From contig NZ_MWUM01000011.1 in assembly GCF_002028455.1 (NCBI RefSeq), forward strand, positions 62,001-126,000: a DNA stretch of 64,000 nt, in the 5' to 3' direction. Every line of letters starts with the position of its first letter. The stretch's first letter is position 1. Positions 34,055 through 42,639 of the stretch are shown here, one piece after another. The DNA is from Zoogloea sp. LCSB751 (GTDB taxonomy: Bacteria; Pseudomonadota; Gammaproteobacteria; Burkholderiales; Rhodocyclaceae). A program made the translations under genes and the position numbers. The notes beneath the pieces are model-generated. The model was not told where the DNA came from and made no database searches. It saw nothing but the letters and a program-made list of their open reading frames with translations.

Positions 34055-34534
34055 ATGCGTTACTGGCTGATGAAGTCCGAACCGGACGATGTGTCCATCG
34101 ACGATCTGCAGAAACGGCCGGAGCAGACCGTGCCGTGGTATGGGGTGCGCAACTACCAGGCGCGCAATTTCATGCGTGACGGCATGCAGATCGGCGATGG
34201 CGTGCTGTTCTACCATTCCGGCTGCGCCGAGCCGGGGATCGCCGGCATCGCGCGGGTGGCCAGCACGGCCTATCCGGACGCCACCCAGTTCGACCCGACC
34301 AGCCGCTATTACGACCCCAAGGCCACGCCGGAGCAGCCGCGCTGGCTGCATGTGGACGTGCAGTTCGTGCGCAAGACGCGGCTTGTGGGTTTGCCCGAGT
34401 TGCGCCGCCAGCCGGAACTGGAGAACATGCGCGTCCTCGCCCGCGGCAACCGGCTGTCGATCACGCCGGTGGAGCCGGCCGAGTGGCGTTTCATCGTCGG
34501 GCAACTGCTCGGCGCGACGGATCTGACGGACTGA
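34055..34534 (+). CDS. EVE domain-containing protein (thymocyte nuclear protein family)
   Basis: A 159-aa single-domain EVE protein. It begins MRYWLMKSEPDDVSIDDL and contains VPWYGVRNYQARNFMRDGM, GVLFYHSGCAEPGIAGIA and the closing PVEPAEWRFIVGQL, all typical. EVE proteins have a PUA-like fold proposed to bind modified bases in DNA or RNA; the precise role in bacteria is not settled. The start is fixed by GGGAGGAAG upstream. The TauE gene begins 8 bp after its stop, suggesting co-transcription. Confidence 0.92.
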   Translation: MRYWLMKSEPDDVSIDDLQKRPEQTVPWYGVRNYQARNFMRDGMQIGDGVLFYHSGCAEPGIAGIARVASTAYPDATQFDPTSRYYDPKATPEQPRWLHVDVQFVRKTRLVGLPELRRQPELENMRVLARGNRLSITPVEPAEWRFIVGQLLGATDLTD

Positions 34535-34542
34535 ATCGAACA

Positions 34543-35346
34543 ATGGGAATCGAATGGCTGGCGGCCTACCTGGCCCTGGGGGCCGGTGTCGGCTTTTTTG
34601 CGGGACTGCTCGGCGTGGGCGGCGGCGGCATCATGGTGCCGATGCTGACGACCTTGTTCGCGGCCCAGGGCTTTCCGCGCGAGCATCTGGTGCATGTGGC
34701 CCTCGGTACGTCGATGGCGGCCATTGTGATCACCTCCATCTCCAGCCTGCGCGCCCACCACGCCCACGGTGCGGTGCGCTGGGACATCGTGAAGGGCATC
34801 ACCCCGGGCGTGCTGGCCGGCACCTTCGGCGGTACCTTCATCGCGTCGCGGGTGGCGACGGCACCGCTGGCGATTTTCTTCGGCTGTTTCATGGCCTATG
34901 TGTCGGTGCAAATGATCCTCAACGTCAAGCCGAAGCCGTCCCGCGAGCTGCCGGGACCGGCCGGGCTGGCCGGGGTCGGCGGGGTGATCGGCGGGATCTC
35001 GGCGCTGGTGGCGATCGGCGGTGGCTCGCTGTCGGTGCCTTTCATGACCTGGTGCAACGTGAAAATGCAGAACGCCATCGGCACCTCGGCGGCGATCGGC
35101 CTGCCGATCGCGCTGGCCGGCGCGCTGGGCTATCTGATCAATGGCTGGGGGGCACCGGGCCTGCCCGAATGGACGGTGGGCTTCGTGAACCTGCCGGCGC
35201 TGGTGCTGGTGAGTCTGGTGTCCACCTTCACCGCGCCGGTCGGCGCCGGCCTGGCCCACCGCCTGCCCGTAGCAACGCTGAAGAAGATCTTCGCCGGCTT
35301 GCTGGTGCTGCTGTCGTTGAAGATGCTGCACACGGTGCTGGGGTAA
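34543..35346 (+). CDS. TauE/SafE family anion exporter (second copy)
   Basis: A 267-aa membrane permease of the TSUP family with seven or eight helices. The N-terminal GFFAGLLGVGGGGIMVPML and the second-half GGISALVAIGGGSLSVPFM are the paired Gly-rich motifs of the family; this copy is nearer the standard type than the one at 6.3 kb. It lies 8 bp downstream of the EVE gene. It may export sulfite or other small organosulfur or carboxylate anions; the substrate cannot be read. The following 90 bp hold one REP-like palindrome. Confidence 0.9.
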   Translation: MGIEWLAAYLALGAGVGFFAGLLGVGGGGIMVPMLTTLFAAQGFPREHLVHVALGTSMAAIVITSISSLRAHHAHGAVRWDIVKGITPGVLAGTFGGTFIASRVATAPLAIFFGCFMAYVSVQMILNVKPKPSRELPGPAGLAGVGGVIGGISALVAIGGGSLSVPFMTWCNVKMQNAIGTSAAIGLPIALAGALGYLINGWGAPGLPEWTVGFVNLPALVLVSLVSTFTAPVGAGLAHRLPVATLKKIFAGLLVLLSLKMLHTVLG

Positions 35347-35406
35347 GGGTGGGCGGCTGCCGATCCGCGTGGGCGCGAGGCGCCGCGGGATGCCGTTTTT
35401 CCGTTG

Positions 35407-35424
35407 GGGCGAATTCATTCGCCC
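35407..35424. repeat. REP-like palindrome, single copy
   Basis: GGGCGAATTCATTCGCCC, identical to the cores at 10432 and 10504. It lies between the TauE gene and the convergent bacteriohemerythrin gene, a usual location for REP elements (between converging stops). Confidence 0.8.
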
Positions 35425-35435
35425 GGGTATCCGGA

Positions 35436-35897
35436 TCAGCCGAAGAAGCGCTTCAATGAGCGGCTGAACCAGCCTTCCGGGGACCTTTCCTCGGCCAGGG
35501 CCTTCATCTGCGGGCGGACCGCGGCGACATAGGCGTGGTCGTCATGGCGGATGTGGCTGAACAGCCAGCGGTGCAGCAGGCTGTGCAGCTCGTGGGAAAT
35601 GTCCTCTCCCTTCTTCAGGCGCTCGTGGAAGCCGCTGACCCGCCGCACGAAGAGTTCGTGCACCTTCTTGTGGCCGCGCACGAACTCGTAGCCGGCATCC
35701 TCGATCAGGCATTCCTCGAAGGCGAAGTGGGACAGGGTGTATTCCACCAGGTCGTCCACTACTGCGATGACGCCGAGGCGATCGGCATGCTGCCGTGCGT
35801 CGTGCAGGCGGTTGATGAAGTCCATGATCTGCTTGTGCTGGTTGTCGATCTCCAGGATGCCGGTGTCCAGGTCGGGGGACCACGAGAGATATGCCAT
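35436..35897 (-). CDS. Bacteriohemerythrin
   Basis: A 153-aa oxygen-binding di-iron protein. The ligands expected for hemerythrin are all present: H21 (DNQHKQI), H57 and E61 (SHFAFEE), H76 and H80 (HKKVHELF), and H115 with D120 (HIRHDD). It starts MAYLSWSPDLDTGILEIDNQ, typical for the family, with AAGGAA just upstream of the ATG. Bacteriohemerythrins bind O2 reversibly and may deliver or scavenge it under microaerobic conditions, which suits a facultative or microaerophilic betaproteobacterium. It has no methyl-accepting or kinase domain. The gene is a monocistron convergent with TauE. Confidence 0.93.
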   Translation of the reverse strand: MAYLSWSPDLDTGILEIDNQHKQIMDFINRLHDARQHADRLGVIAVVDDLVEYTLSHFAFEECLIEDAGYEFVRGHKKVHELFVRRVSGFHERLKKGEDISHELHSLLHRWLFSHIRHDDHAYVAAVRPQMKALAEERSPEGWFSRSLKRFFG

Positions 35898-36125
35898 TGT
35901 TTTTCCTTGTGCTGGCGCACGCCGCCAATGACGACATGCCGTCCGGAGGGCTGGGACGGCTTTGTGGGGCGCGGGGCGGTCGTGCGGGGGGTGTCTGCTG
36001 GGGAGTGCCGGGCGGTATGTTAATCGCCTATGCCCCAAGCGTGACAGACAATGTGCAAGGAAAGTTTCCCGACCAGGGTACTTGGTCGCAGCGAAACGGG
36101 GTGTTCGCCACGACCGGGATGGGGC

Positions 36126-36908
36126 TCAGCGCCCTTTGAAGACGGGCGCGCGTTTGGCGAGGAAGGCAGCGAGGCCTTCCTGGTAGTCCTCGGTGGCGAG
36201 AAAGTCGAAGGCGGCGCGTTTTTCTGCGTCGCCGAGGGACTGGCCCTGCATCAGGCGATGCACCCACTGCTTGTGCCAGCGTGCCACCAGCGGCGCGCCC
36301 TTGAGGATGCGCCCGGCGGTGGCGAGGGCTTCCGCCTCCACTTCCTCATCGTCCACCACACGGGTCAGCAGGCCTTTGGCAAGGGCCTCGCGGGCGCCCA
36401 GGATGCGGCCTTCGAGCAGGATCTCGAGCAGCACCGCCGGGCCGACGAGTTCCAGCAGGCCGGCCATTTCGCCGGGATACATCGAGAAACCCAGCTTGTT
36501 GATCGGCGCGCCGAAGCGGCTCGACTCGCCGGCAATGCGGATGTCGCAGCAGCCGGCGATCTCGAGACCGCCGCCGACGCAGGCGCCGCGGATCATCGCC
36601 ACGGTCGGCACCGGGCAGGCGCGCACGGCGTCGAGGGCGGCGGCGACGAGTTCCTCGTGATAGTGCAGGGCGTCGTCGACGGTGGCCCGTACGGTGAGGA
36701 ATTCTTCTATGTCGCCGCCGGCCGCGAAGGCCTTGTCGCCGGCGCCGCGCAGCACCACGCAGCGTACGTCCGGGTCGGCGTTTACGCTCGTCATGCGGGC
36801 GTGCAGGCCGCGCCACATGCCGGCATCGACGGCATTGAGCTTGTCGGGGTTGGAGAGGGTCAGGGTGGCGACGCCGCCATCCTGGCTGAAGAGGATTTCG
36901 CCTGGCAT
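36126..36908 (-). CDS. Enoyl-CoA hydratase/isomerase (crotonase) family protein
   Basis: A 260-aa crotonase-fold protein. Oxyanion-hole segments are visible: DKAFAAGGDIEEFL near 60-75 and GACVGGGLEIAGCCDIRIAG near 105-125. One catalytic Glu of classic hydratases is kept (in GGGLEIAG), but the position of the second, normally PEI, reads PIN (RFGAPINKLGF), so the standard hydration reaction is doubtful and an isomerase, hydrolase or other crotonase reaction is possible. The start at 36908 has GGAAA seven bases upstream; starts at 36920 and 36953 lack this. It is a single gene, divergent from the DUF485/actP pair. Confidence 0.85.
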   Translation of the reverse strand: MPGEILFSQDGGVATLTLSNPDKLNAVDAGMWRGLHARMTSVNADPDVRCVVLRGAGDKAFAAGGDIEEFLTVRATVDDALHYHEELVAAALDAVRACPVPTVAMIRGACVGGGLEIAGCCDIRIAGESSRFGAPINKLGFSMYPGEMAGLLELVGPAVLLEILLEGRILGAREALAKGLLTRVVDDEEVEAEALATAGRILKGAPLVARWHKQWVHRLMQGQSLGDAEKRAAFDFLATEDYQEGLAAFLAKRAPVFKGR

Positions 36909-37133
36909 TGGGGTTTCCATAGTGGAGCGGGATGTTTGTGTTGCAGTGCGCAAGAAACCCGCCGTACGTTGTGGTATGGAGTCATATATATGTTATATCA
37001 TCGCATCGGGCGAAGTAATGGCGCGGCTTCGTCCACCGAGGCGCCACACTAAAATAGCCATACCGATCACTGCATTACAACACCAACAGGCAGATCGCGC
37101 CGCATCCACTGACGTTCTCTAGGGAGGGAATTC
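36909..37133. promoter_or_regulatory. Divergent promoter region of crotonase and DUF485/actP genes
   Basis: A 225-bp intergenic region. It contains an AT-rich stretch at about 36983-37000 (CATATATATGTTATATCA) that stands out in this GC-rich DNA and could supply -10 elements for either strand. A GGGAGGG ribosome binding site lies just before the ATG at 37134. No operator could be assigned. Confidence 0.4.
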
Positions 37134-37469
37134 ATGTCGAGCACTTCATCTCAACGTGCGGTCTACGCACGCATCCGGAGCAACCCGCGCTTCGCCGAGC
37201 TGGTCTCGAAGCGCCAGGGTTTTGCCACATTGCTGTCGGTGGTCGTCCTGACGATCTTCTACGGCTTCTTCATGGTCGTGGCCTTCACGCCTAACGTGAT
37301 CGGCCAGCGCCTGTCCGAAGGCTCCTACGTGACGGTCGGCATTGCCGCCGAACTGTTCATGTTCATTTTTTTCTGGGTGTTGACTGCCGTTTACGTAAAG
37401 CGCGCGAACGGTGAGTTTGACGACATCACCACCGAAATCGTCCGCGATGCCGCCAAGGAGGTGAAGTGA
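37134..37469 (+). CDS. DUF485 inner membrane protein (YjcH-like)
   Basis: A 111-aa protein with two transmembrane helices (about 30-52 and 67-90) and the DUF485 signature: [20 protein letters not shown], then [13 protein letters not shown] and [18 protein letters not shown]. Members are encoded just before ActP acetate permeases and are thought to be small partner subunits of the symporter. Its stop overlaps the actP start (TGATG), so the two are translationally coupled. Confidence 0.93.
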   Translation: MSSTSSQRAVYARIRSNPRFAELVSKRQGFATLLSVVVLTIFYGFFMVVAFTPNVIGQRLSEGSYVTVGIAAELFMFIFFWVLTAVYVKRANGEFDDITTEIVRDAAKEVK

Positions 37470-39133
37470 TGCTGGCCCGTCTGAATGTTCTGCTGCTGGG
37501 CCTGCTGGCGCCGGCCCTGTCCTTTGCGGGCGACGCGATTTCCGCCACCGAGAAGCAGCCCCTCAACCTGCACGCCATCGGGATGTTCGTGCTGTTCGTG
37601 TCGATGACCCTCGGGATCACCTACTGGGCGGCTGGGCGCACCAAGTCGGCGGCCGACTTCTACACCGCCGGCGGCGGCATCACGGGTTTCCAGAACGGCC
37701 TGGCGATCGCCGGTGATTACATGTCGGCGGCAACCCTGCTGGGCCTCACCGCGATGGTGTATTCCAAGGGCGTCGATGGCTACATCTACATGATCGCCTT
37801 CTTCGCCGGCTGGCCCATCATCCTGTTCCTGATGGCCGAGCGCCTGCGCAACCTGGGCAAGTTCACCTTTGCCGACATCACGTCCTACCGCCTCAACCAG
37901 AACAAGGTGCGGACGATGGCGGCGGTGTCCTCGCTGACCGTGGTCTGTTTCTACCTGGTGGCCCAGATGGTCGGTGCCGGCCAGTTGATCAAGCTGCTGT
38001 TCGGTCTGGATTACACCATCGCGCTGTTCGTCGTCGGCGCGCTGATGATGGTTTACGTGACCTTCGGCGGCATGGTCGCCACCACCTGGGTGCAGATCAT
38101 CAAGGCCTGCATGCTGCTGGCCGGCGGGACGCTGGTGATGATCCTCGCCATGTCCCAGTTCGGCTTCAGCTTCGAGAACCTGATGACCAAGGCCATCTCG
38201 GTGCATAGCCTGGGCGAGAAGATCCTGTTCCCCGGCTCCCTGTTGCCGGATCCGGTCACCGCGCTGTCCCTGGGTCTCGGCCTGATGTTCGGCACCGCCG
38301 GTCTGCCGCACATCCTGATGCGCTTCTTCACCGTGACCAACGCCAAGGAAGCCCGCAAGTCGGTGCTCTACGCATCCGGTTTCGTGGCTTACTTCTTCAA
38401 CGTGATCCTGCTGATGGGCTTCGCGGCGATCATCATCGTCGGCCAGAATCCCGAGTTCTTCGAAGGCGGCAACATCGCCGGCAAGATCATCGGCGGCGGC
38501 AACATGGTGGCGATGCACCTGGCCAAGGCGGTGGGCGGCAACCTGCTGCTGGGTTTCCTGTCGGCGGTGGCCTTCGCCACCATCCTGGCGGTGGTGTCTG
38601 GTCTGGCGCTGGCCGGCGCGGCAGCGATCTCCCATGACATCTACGCCCGCGTGATCCGCCAGGGCAAGGCCACGGAGACCGAGGAACTGCGTGTTTCCAA
38701 GCTGTCCTCGGTCGGCCTCGGCATCGTGGCCATCGTGCTCGGCATCGCCTTCGAGAAGATGAACGTGGCCTTCATGGTCGCGCTGGCCTTCGGTATTGCC
38801 GCCTCCGCCAACTTCCCGGTGCTGATCCTCTCCATGTACTGGAAGGGTCTGACCACCCGCGGTGCGGTGATCGGCGGCTACGTCGGCCTCGTTGCCGCGG
38901 TGCTGTTCGTGCTGCTGTCCAAGTCCGTGTGGGTCACCGTGCTGGGTAATGCCCAGGCGCTGTTCCCGTACGATCAGCCGGCCCTGTTCTCCATGCCGTT
39001 GGCTTTCCTGGTGACGATCATCATCTCCAAGCTCGACAACAGCGCCGAGGCCCAGGCCGAACGCGCCCAGTTCGACGACCAGTACGTGCGTGCCCAGACC
39101 GGTTTCGGTGCCGCTGAAGCCAGCGCCCACTAA
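37469..39133 (+). CDS. actP: Cation/acetate symporter ActP
   Basis: A 554-aa sodium:solute symporter with a cleavable N-terminal signal ([15 protein letters not shown]) and 13 or so helices. Motifs typical of ActP are visible: [32 protein letters not shown] near 55-85, [12 protein letters not shown] near 290 and [16 protein letters not shown] near 385. It imports acetate and other short monocarboxylates such as propionate with a cation. The ATG at 37469 is preceded by AAGGAGG at ideal spacing. It ends just before a strong terminator, so it forms a two-gene operon with the DUF485 gene. Propionate-handling genes follow, which fits short-acid uptake. Confidence 0.93.
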   Translation: MLARLNVLLLGLLAPALSFAGDAISATEKQPLNLHAIGMFVLFVSMTLGITYWAAGRTKSAADFYTAGGGITGFQNGLAIAGDYMSAATLLGLTAMVYSKGVDGYIYMIAFFAGWPIILFLMAERLRNLGKFTFADITSYRLNQNKVRTMAAVSSLTVVCFYLVAQMVGAGQLIKLLFGLDYTIALFVVGALMMVYVTFGGMVATTWVQIIKACMLLAGGTLVMILAMSQFGFSFENLMTKAISVHSLGEKILFPGSLLPDPVTALSLGLGLMFGTAGLPHILMRFFTVTNAKEARKSVLYASGFVAYFFNVILLMGFAAIIIVGQNPEFFEGGNIAGKIIGGGNMVAMHLAKAVGGNLLLGFLSAVAFATILAVVSGLALAGAAAISHDIYARVIRQGKATETEELRVSKLSSVGLGIVAIVLGIAFEKMNVAFMVALAFGIAASANFPVLILSMYWKGLTTRGAVIGGYVGLVAAVLFVLLSKSVWVTVLGNAQALFPYDQPALFSMPLAFLVTIIISKLDNSAEAQAERAQFDDQYVRAQTGFGAAEASAH

Positions 39134-39168
39134 TGCTGTGGCGCCCTGCGGGGCGCCGGGTTGAAACG

Positions 39169-39206
39169 ACAAACCCCCGTCCGGGCTCGCCCGGTCGGGG
39201 GTTTGT
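39169..39206 (+). terminator. Strong hairpin terminator after actP
   Basis: An inverted repeat with arms ACAAACCCCC and GGGGGTTTGT around a G/C-rich inner stem (TCCGGGC/GCCCGGT) lies 35 bp after the actP stop. The right arm ends in GTTTGT rather than a long T-run, but the stem is very stable and nearly symmetrical, so it may end transcription from both directions. A smaller GGCGCCC hairpin at about 39140-39157 precedes it. Confidence 0.75.
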
Positions 39207-39305
39207 CCGTTATGGGATGCATTGCGGAGAGGGGCGCGGGAGCTGCGGGAGTTGCGCGGGGGCAATGTGGGGGCGCAGGGGGAGATTGTGTGTGGGGGGC
39301 GGTGG

Positions 39306-39383
39306 GGGCGAATTCATTCGCCCTGAGGAGCGCATCGATGCACAGCGGTCGATCAGCGTCCGCGGGCGAATGAATTTGCTCCC
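39306..39383. repeat. Inverted pair of REP-like palindromes
   Basis: Two copies face each other: GGGCGAATTCATTCGCCC at 39306-39323 and a degenerate GGGCGAATGAATTTGCTCCC at 39364-39383. The spacer resembles that of the pair at 10504-10562 (both have a GATCAGCGTCCGCGGGCGAA- or GATCGACCTCCGCGGGCGAA-like right side), showing that the mobile unit is the pair, not the single palindrome. The whole gap 39134-39462 (329 bp) contains only the terminator and this element; I see no gene in it. Confidence 0.8.
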
Positions 39384-39462
39384 ACAGGGTAGGTCAGGTC
39401 ACAGGACGTAGGTCAGGTTGCGGGGTGGGGCAGCTCTTGGCTGGCTCCCGGTCTGGACCTGC

Positions 39463-40182
39463 TCAGGCGGGTTTGTCCCGGTGGGCGAGCTTGGCAAGGG
39501 CTGCGCGGCCGCTGAAGATGTGTTCGCGCATGGCCAGTTCGGTGGCGGCGGCGTCGCGCCGGCCAAGCGCGTCGAGGATCGTGCGGTGTTCGGCGAGGGA
39601 CTGTTCCAGCCGGCCTTCGATGAACAGCGAGTGGTGGCGTGACAGCTTGATGACCTTGCGCAGATCGGTGATGGCCTGGGTCAGCCAACGGTTGTCGGCG
39701 ATCAGCTGGACTTCCTGGTGGAAGGCCTGGTTGGCCTCGAAGAAACCGTCGATGTCGTTGGCCGTCGCCGCGCGTTCGAGATCCTGGTGGATGGCGGCCA
39801 GCCGTTTCAGGTCGGCGTCGCTGGCCTTGTGTACGGTGTTGACGGCGCACTGGCCCTCAAGCAAGGACAGGACGGTAAAGATCTCGTCCAGATCGCGTTC
39901 GGAGATCTCTGTCACGTAGCAGCCGCGGCGCGGCTTGAGCGTCACCAGACCTTCGGAGGCCAGCACCTTCAAAGCTTCACGAAGCGGTGTGCGCGAGATG
40001 CCATACTGGCTCGCCAGAGCCTGCTCATCCACCCATGTGCCGGGCGGCAGTTCGTGGGAGAAGATGCGCTGGCGCAGGCGTTCCGCGACTTCCTGGTAAA
40101 GGGCGAGGGGGGCGATCCGGCCGGCGTTCATGGGTTCGGTCGAAAGTTTCGTCAGCGTGTTGTCGGCAGTTGTTGCATCCAT
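39463..40182 (-). CDS. GntR family (FadR/FCD) transcriptional regulator
   Basis: A 239-aa regulator. The N-terminal winged helix-turn-helix spans about 20-85 (LRQRIFSHELPPGTWVDEQA, then YGISRTPLREALKVLASEGL). The C-terminal all-helical FCD domain (about 95-225) has metal/ligand-type residues (DIDGFFEANQAFHQEV, HHSLFIEGR, EHRTILDAL). FCD regulators usually bind organic acids or acyl-CoA. The gene is divergent from the methylmalonyl-CoA mutase operon and probably controls it. The start chosen (MDATTADN) lies within a short palindrome, TCCATAATTATGGA; a start at the later methionine before NAGRIAPL is also possible. Confidence 0.88.
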   Translation of the reverse strand: MDATTADNTLTKLSTEPMNAGRIAPLALYQEVAERLRQRIFSHELPPGTWVDEQALASQYGISRTPLREALKVLASEGLVTLKPRRGCYVTEISERDLDEIFTVLSLLEGQCAVNTVHKASDADLKRLAAIHQDLERAATANDIDGFFEANQAFHQEVQLIADNRWLTQAITDLRKVIKLSRHHSLFIEGRLEQSLAEHRTILDALGRRDAAATELAMREHIFSGRAALAKLAHRDKPA

Positions 40183-40191
40183 AATTATGGA
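40178..40191. promoter_or_regulatory. Palindrome overlapping the GntR start, candidate operator
   Basis: TCCATAATTATGGA is a perfect 14-bp palindrome covering the proposed start codon of the GntR gene. An AT-rich TAATACTTTAT (minus strand, 40193-40203) just upstream could be the -10 region. Location in the divergent region makes it a candidate autoregulatory site, but it does not match the known FadR-type consensus well. Confidence 0.35.
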
Positions 40192-40324
40192 TAAAGTATT
40201 ATCTACAAGACAGCAAGTCAAGTTCCTGCGCAGGATGAAACCCTTGTGCGGATCCGTCGCCGAAAGGCCGGCGGGCCACAAAAACAGAGGGAGGGAGAAA
40301 ACTTCCCTGCGTGGGACACGGCAG

Positions 40325-40351
40325 CCGGCCGTGACCAGGGGTCACGGCCGG
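40325..40351. promoter_or_regulatory. Perfect 12-bp-stem hairpin in the mutase operon leader
   Basis: CCGGCCGTGACC and GGTCACGGCCGG flank a 3-base AGG loop, 64 bp before the mutase ATG. There is no T-run, and no gene upstream on this strand needs termination. It could be a leader RNA structure, an operator, or a remnant of a repeat. No cobalamin-riboswitch core was recognised in the leader. Confidence 0.5.
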
Positions 40352-40415
40352 TACTGGCGTCACTAATTACCAAGGGCTGCACCAAGCAGCTCAGCTACGT
40401 GAGGGTAGAAAAGCC

Positions 40416-42578
40416 ATGGCGAACAACACCGAACCGACCTTCCCGCAACCTGATCTGGCCGCCTGGAACAAGGCTGCCGCCAAGTCGGCCCCCGAAGGCG
40501 ATGTCGCCAAGCTGAACTGGGTGACGCCGGAAGGCATCACGGTCAAGCCGCTGTACACGGCTGCCGATCTGGAAGGCCTTAAGTACACCAACACGCTGCC
40601 GGGCTTCGAGCCCTTCCTGCGCGGCCCCCAGGCCACCATGTACGCGGCCCGTCCGTGGACCATCCGCCAGTACGCCGGCTTCTCCACCGCCGAGGCCTCC
40701 AACGCCTTCTACCGCAAGGCGCTGGCCGCCGGCGGTCAGGGCGTGTCCGTGGCCTTCGATCTGGCCACCCACCGCGGCTACGACTCCGACAATCCCCGCG
40801 TAGTGGGTGACGTCGGCAAGGCCGGCGTGGCCATCGATTCTGTGGAGGACATGAAGATCCTCTTCAACGAGATCCCGCTCGACAAGATCTCCGTCTCCAT
40901 GACCATGAACGGCGCCGTGCTGCCGATCCTGGCCGGCTACATCGTCGCCGCCGAAGAGCAGGGCGTCTCTCAGGACAAGCTGTCCGGGACCATCCAGAAC
41001 GACATCCTCAAGGAGTTCATGGTCCGTAACACCTATATCTACCCGCCGACGCCGTCGATGAAGATCATCGCCGACATCTTCCAGTACACGTCGGCCAACA
41101 TGCCCAAGTTCAACAGCATCTCGATCTCGGGCTACCACATCCAGGAAGCGGGCGCGAACCAGGCCATCGAGTTGGCCTTCACGCTGGCCGACGGCGTCGA
41201 GTACGTGCGCACCGGCATCAAGTCGGGCATGGACGTGGACACCTTCGCCGGCCGCCTGTCCTTCTTCTGGGCGGTGGGCATGAACTTCTACCTCGAGATC
41301 GCCAAGATGCGCGCCGCGCGCATGCTGTGGTGGCGTCTCATGAAGCAGTTTGAGCCGAAGAGCCAGAAGTCCATGATGCTGCGGACTCACAGCCAGACGT
41401 CCGGCTGGTCGCTGACCGAGCAGGATCCGTACAACAACGTCGTGCGCACCACCATCGAGGCGATGGCGGCGGTGTTCGGCGGCACCCAGTCCCTGCACAC
41501 CAACGCGCTGGATGAAGCCATCGCGCTGCCGACCGAGTTCTCGGCGCGTATCGCCCGTAATACGCAGATCATCATCCAGGAAGAAACCCACATCACCAGC
41601 GTGGTGGACCCGTGGGCCGGCTCCTACATGATGGAAAAGCTGACCCAGGACATGGCCGACAAAGCCTGGGCCCTGATCGAGGAGATCGAGGCGATGGGCG
41701 GCATGACCAAGGCGGTCGAATCCGGCTGGGCCAAGATGAAGGTCGAAGAGTGTGCCGCCGAGAAGCAGGCCCGCATCGACTCCGGCAAGGACGTCATCGT
41801 CGGCGTCAACAAGTACAAGCTGGCCAAGGAAGACCCGATCGACATTCTCGACATCGACAACCACGTCGTGCGTGAAGCCCAGATCGAGCGCCTGGCGCGC
41901 ATCCGAGCCACCCGCGATCAGGCCGCCGTCGATGCCGCGCTGGCCGCCCTGACCGAAGCCGCCAAGAGCGGCAACGGCAATCTGCTCGACCTGACCGTCA
42001 AGGCCGTGCGCCTGCGCGCCACCGTGGGCGAGATCTCCGATGCGCTGGAAGTGGTCTTCGGCCGCTATCGCGCCAACCCGCAGGCCGTCACCGGCATCTA
42101 CAACTCGGTGGTGGAAGGCAACGAAGACTGGCAGGCCCTGAAGGCCGACATCGACGCCTTCGTCACCGAGGAAGGCCGCCGCCCGCGCATCATGATCGCC
42201 AAGCTCGGCCAGGACGGCCACGACCGCGGCGCCAAGGTGGTGGCTTCCGCCTTCGCCGACCTGGGCTTCGACATCGACATCGGCCCGCTCTTCCAGACCC
42301 CGGAAGAAGCTGCCCGTCACGCCGTCGAGAACGACGTGCATGCGGTGGGCTGTTCCAGTCTCGCCGCCGGCCACAAGACTCTCGTGCCGGCCGTCATCAA
42401 GGCCCTCAAGGATCAGGGCGCCGATGACATCATCACCTTCGTCGGCGGCGTGATTCCGGCCCAGGACTACGACGCGCTGTACCAGGCCGGTGCGGCCGGC
42501 ATCTTCGGACCGGGCACCCCGATTCCGGCGGCCGCCCGTGAAGTGCTGAAGCAGATCCGCGCCGCCCGCAAGGCCTGA
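40416..42578 (+). CDS. mcm: Methylmalonyl-CoA mutase, single-chain with B12-binding domain
   Basis: A 720-aa adenosylcobalamin-dependent mutase interconverting methylmalonyl-CoA and succinyl-CoA. The N-terminal TIM-barrel (about 60-540) includes [20 protein letters not shown] and [16 protein letters not shown]. The C-terminal cobalamin-binding domain (about 585-715) has DGHDRGAKV with cobalt ligand H602, then the [10 protein letters not shown] and GGVIPAQDY blocks. It is full length, like the Sbm/ScpA and mitochondrial enzymes, and needs no separate small subunit. GAGGGT lies before the ATG. It is first in the operon with its chaperone meaB (61-bp gap, with a hairpin) and propionyl-CoA carboxylase. 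Confidence 0.96.
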   Translation: MANNTEPTFPQPDLAAWNKAAAKSAPEGDVAKLNWVTPEGITVKPLYTAADLEGLKYTNTLPGFEPFLRGPQATMYAARPWTIRQYAGFSTAEASNAFYRKALAAGGQGVSVAFDLATHRGYDSDNPRVVGDVGKAGVAIDSVEDMKILFNEIPLDKISVSMTMNGAVLPILAGYIVAAEEQGVSQDKLSGTIQNDILKEFMVRNTYIYPPTPSMKIIADIFQYTSANMPKFNSISISGYHIQEAGANQAIELAFTLADGVEYVRTGIKSGMDVDTFAGRLSFFWAVGMNFYLEIAKMRAARMLWWRLMKQFEPKSQKSMMLRTHSQTSGWSLTEQDPYNNVVRTTIEAMAAVFGGTQSLHTNALDEAIALPTEFSARIARNTQIIIQEETHITSVVDPWAGSYMMEKLTQDMADKAWALIEEIEAMGGMTKAVESGWAKMKVEECAAEKQARIDSGKDVIVGVNKYKLAKEDPIDILDIDNHVVREAQIERLARIRATRDQAAVDAALAALTEAAKSGNGNLLDLTVKAVRLRATVGEISDALEVVFGRYRANPQAVTGIYNSVVEGNEDWQALKADIDAFVTEEGRRPRIMIAKLGQDGHDRGAKVVASAFADLGFDIDIGPLFQTPEEAARHAVENDVHAVGCSSLAAGHKTLVPAVIKALKDQGADDIITFVGGVIPAQDYDALYQAGAAGIFGPGTPIPAAAREVLKQIRAARKA

Positions 42579-42599
42579 TCCGCGACCGAAGTCCGCAAG

Positions 42600-42621
42600 T
42601 GCGCCGGCCTTGGCCGGCGCA
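42600..42621. promoter_or_regulatory. Intercistronic hairpin between mcm and meaB
   Basis: TGCGCCGGCC and GGCCGGCGCA form a perfect 10-bp stem with a TT loop in the 61-bp gap between the mutase and meaB. Without a T-run it is more likely to lower downstream expression or protect the upstream mRNA than to terminate. Confidence 0.5.
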
Positions 42622-42639
42622 CAGGTCATTATCGAGCCC

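Noticed and set aside
39134..39462. Small genes in the gap after actP
   Set aside because: Short frames there are built from REP and terminator sequence and have no ribosome binding site.
40183..40415. Cobalamin riboswitch in the mutase leader
   Set aside because: No B12-box-like core or multi-helix layout was recognised; only one simple hairpin is visible.
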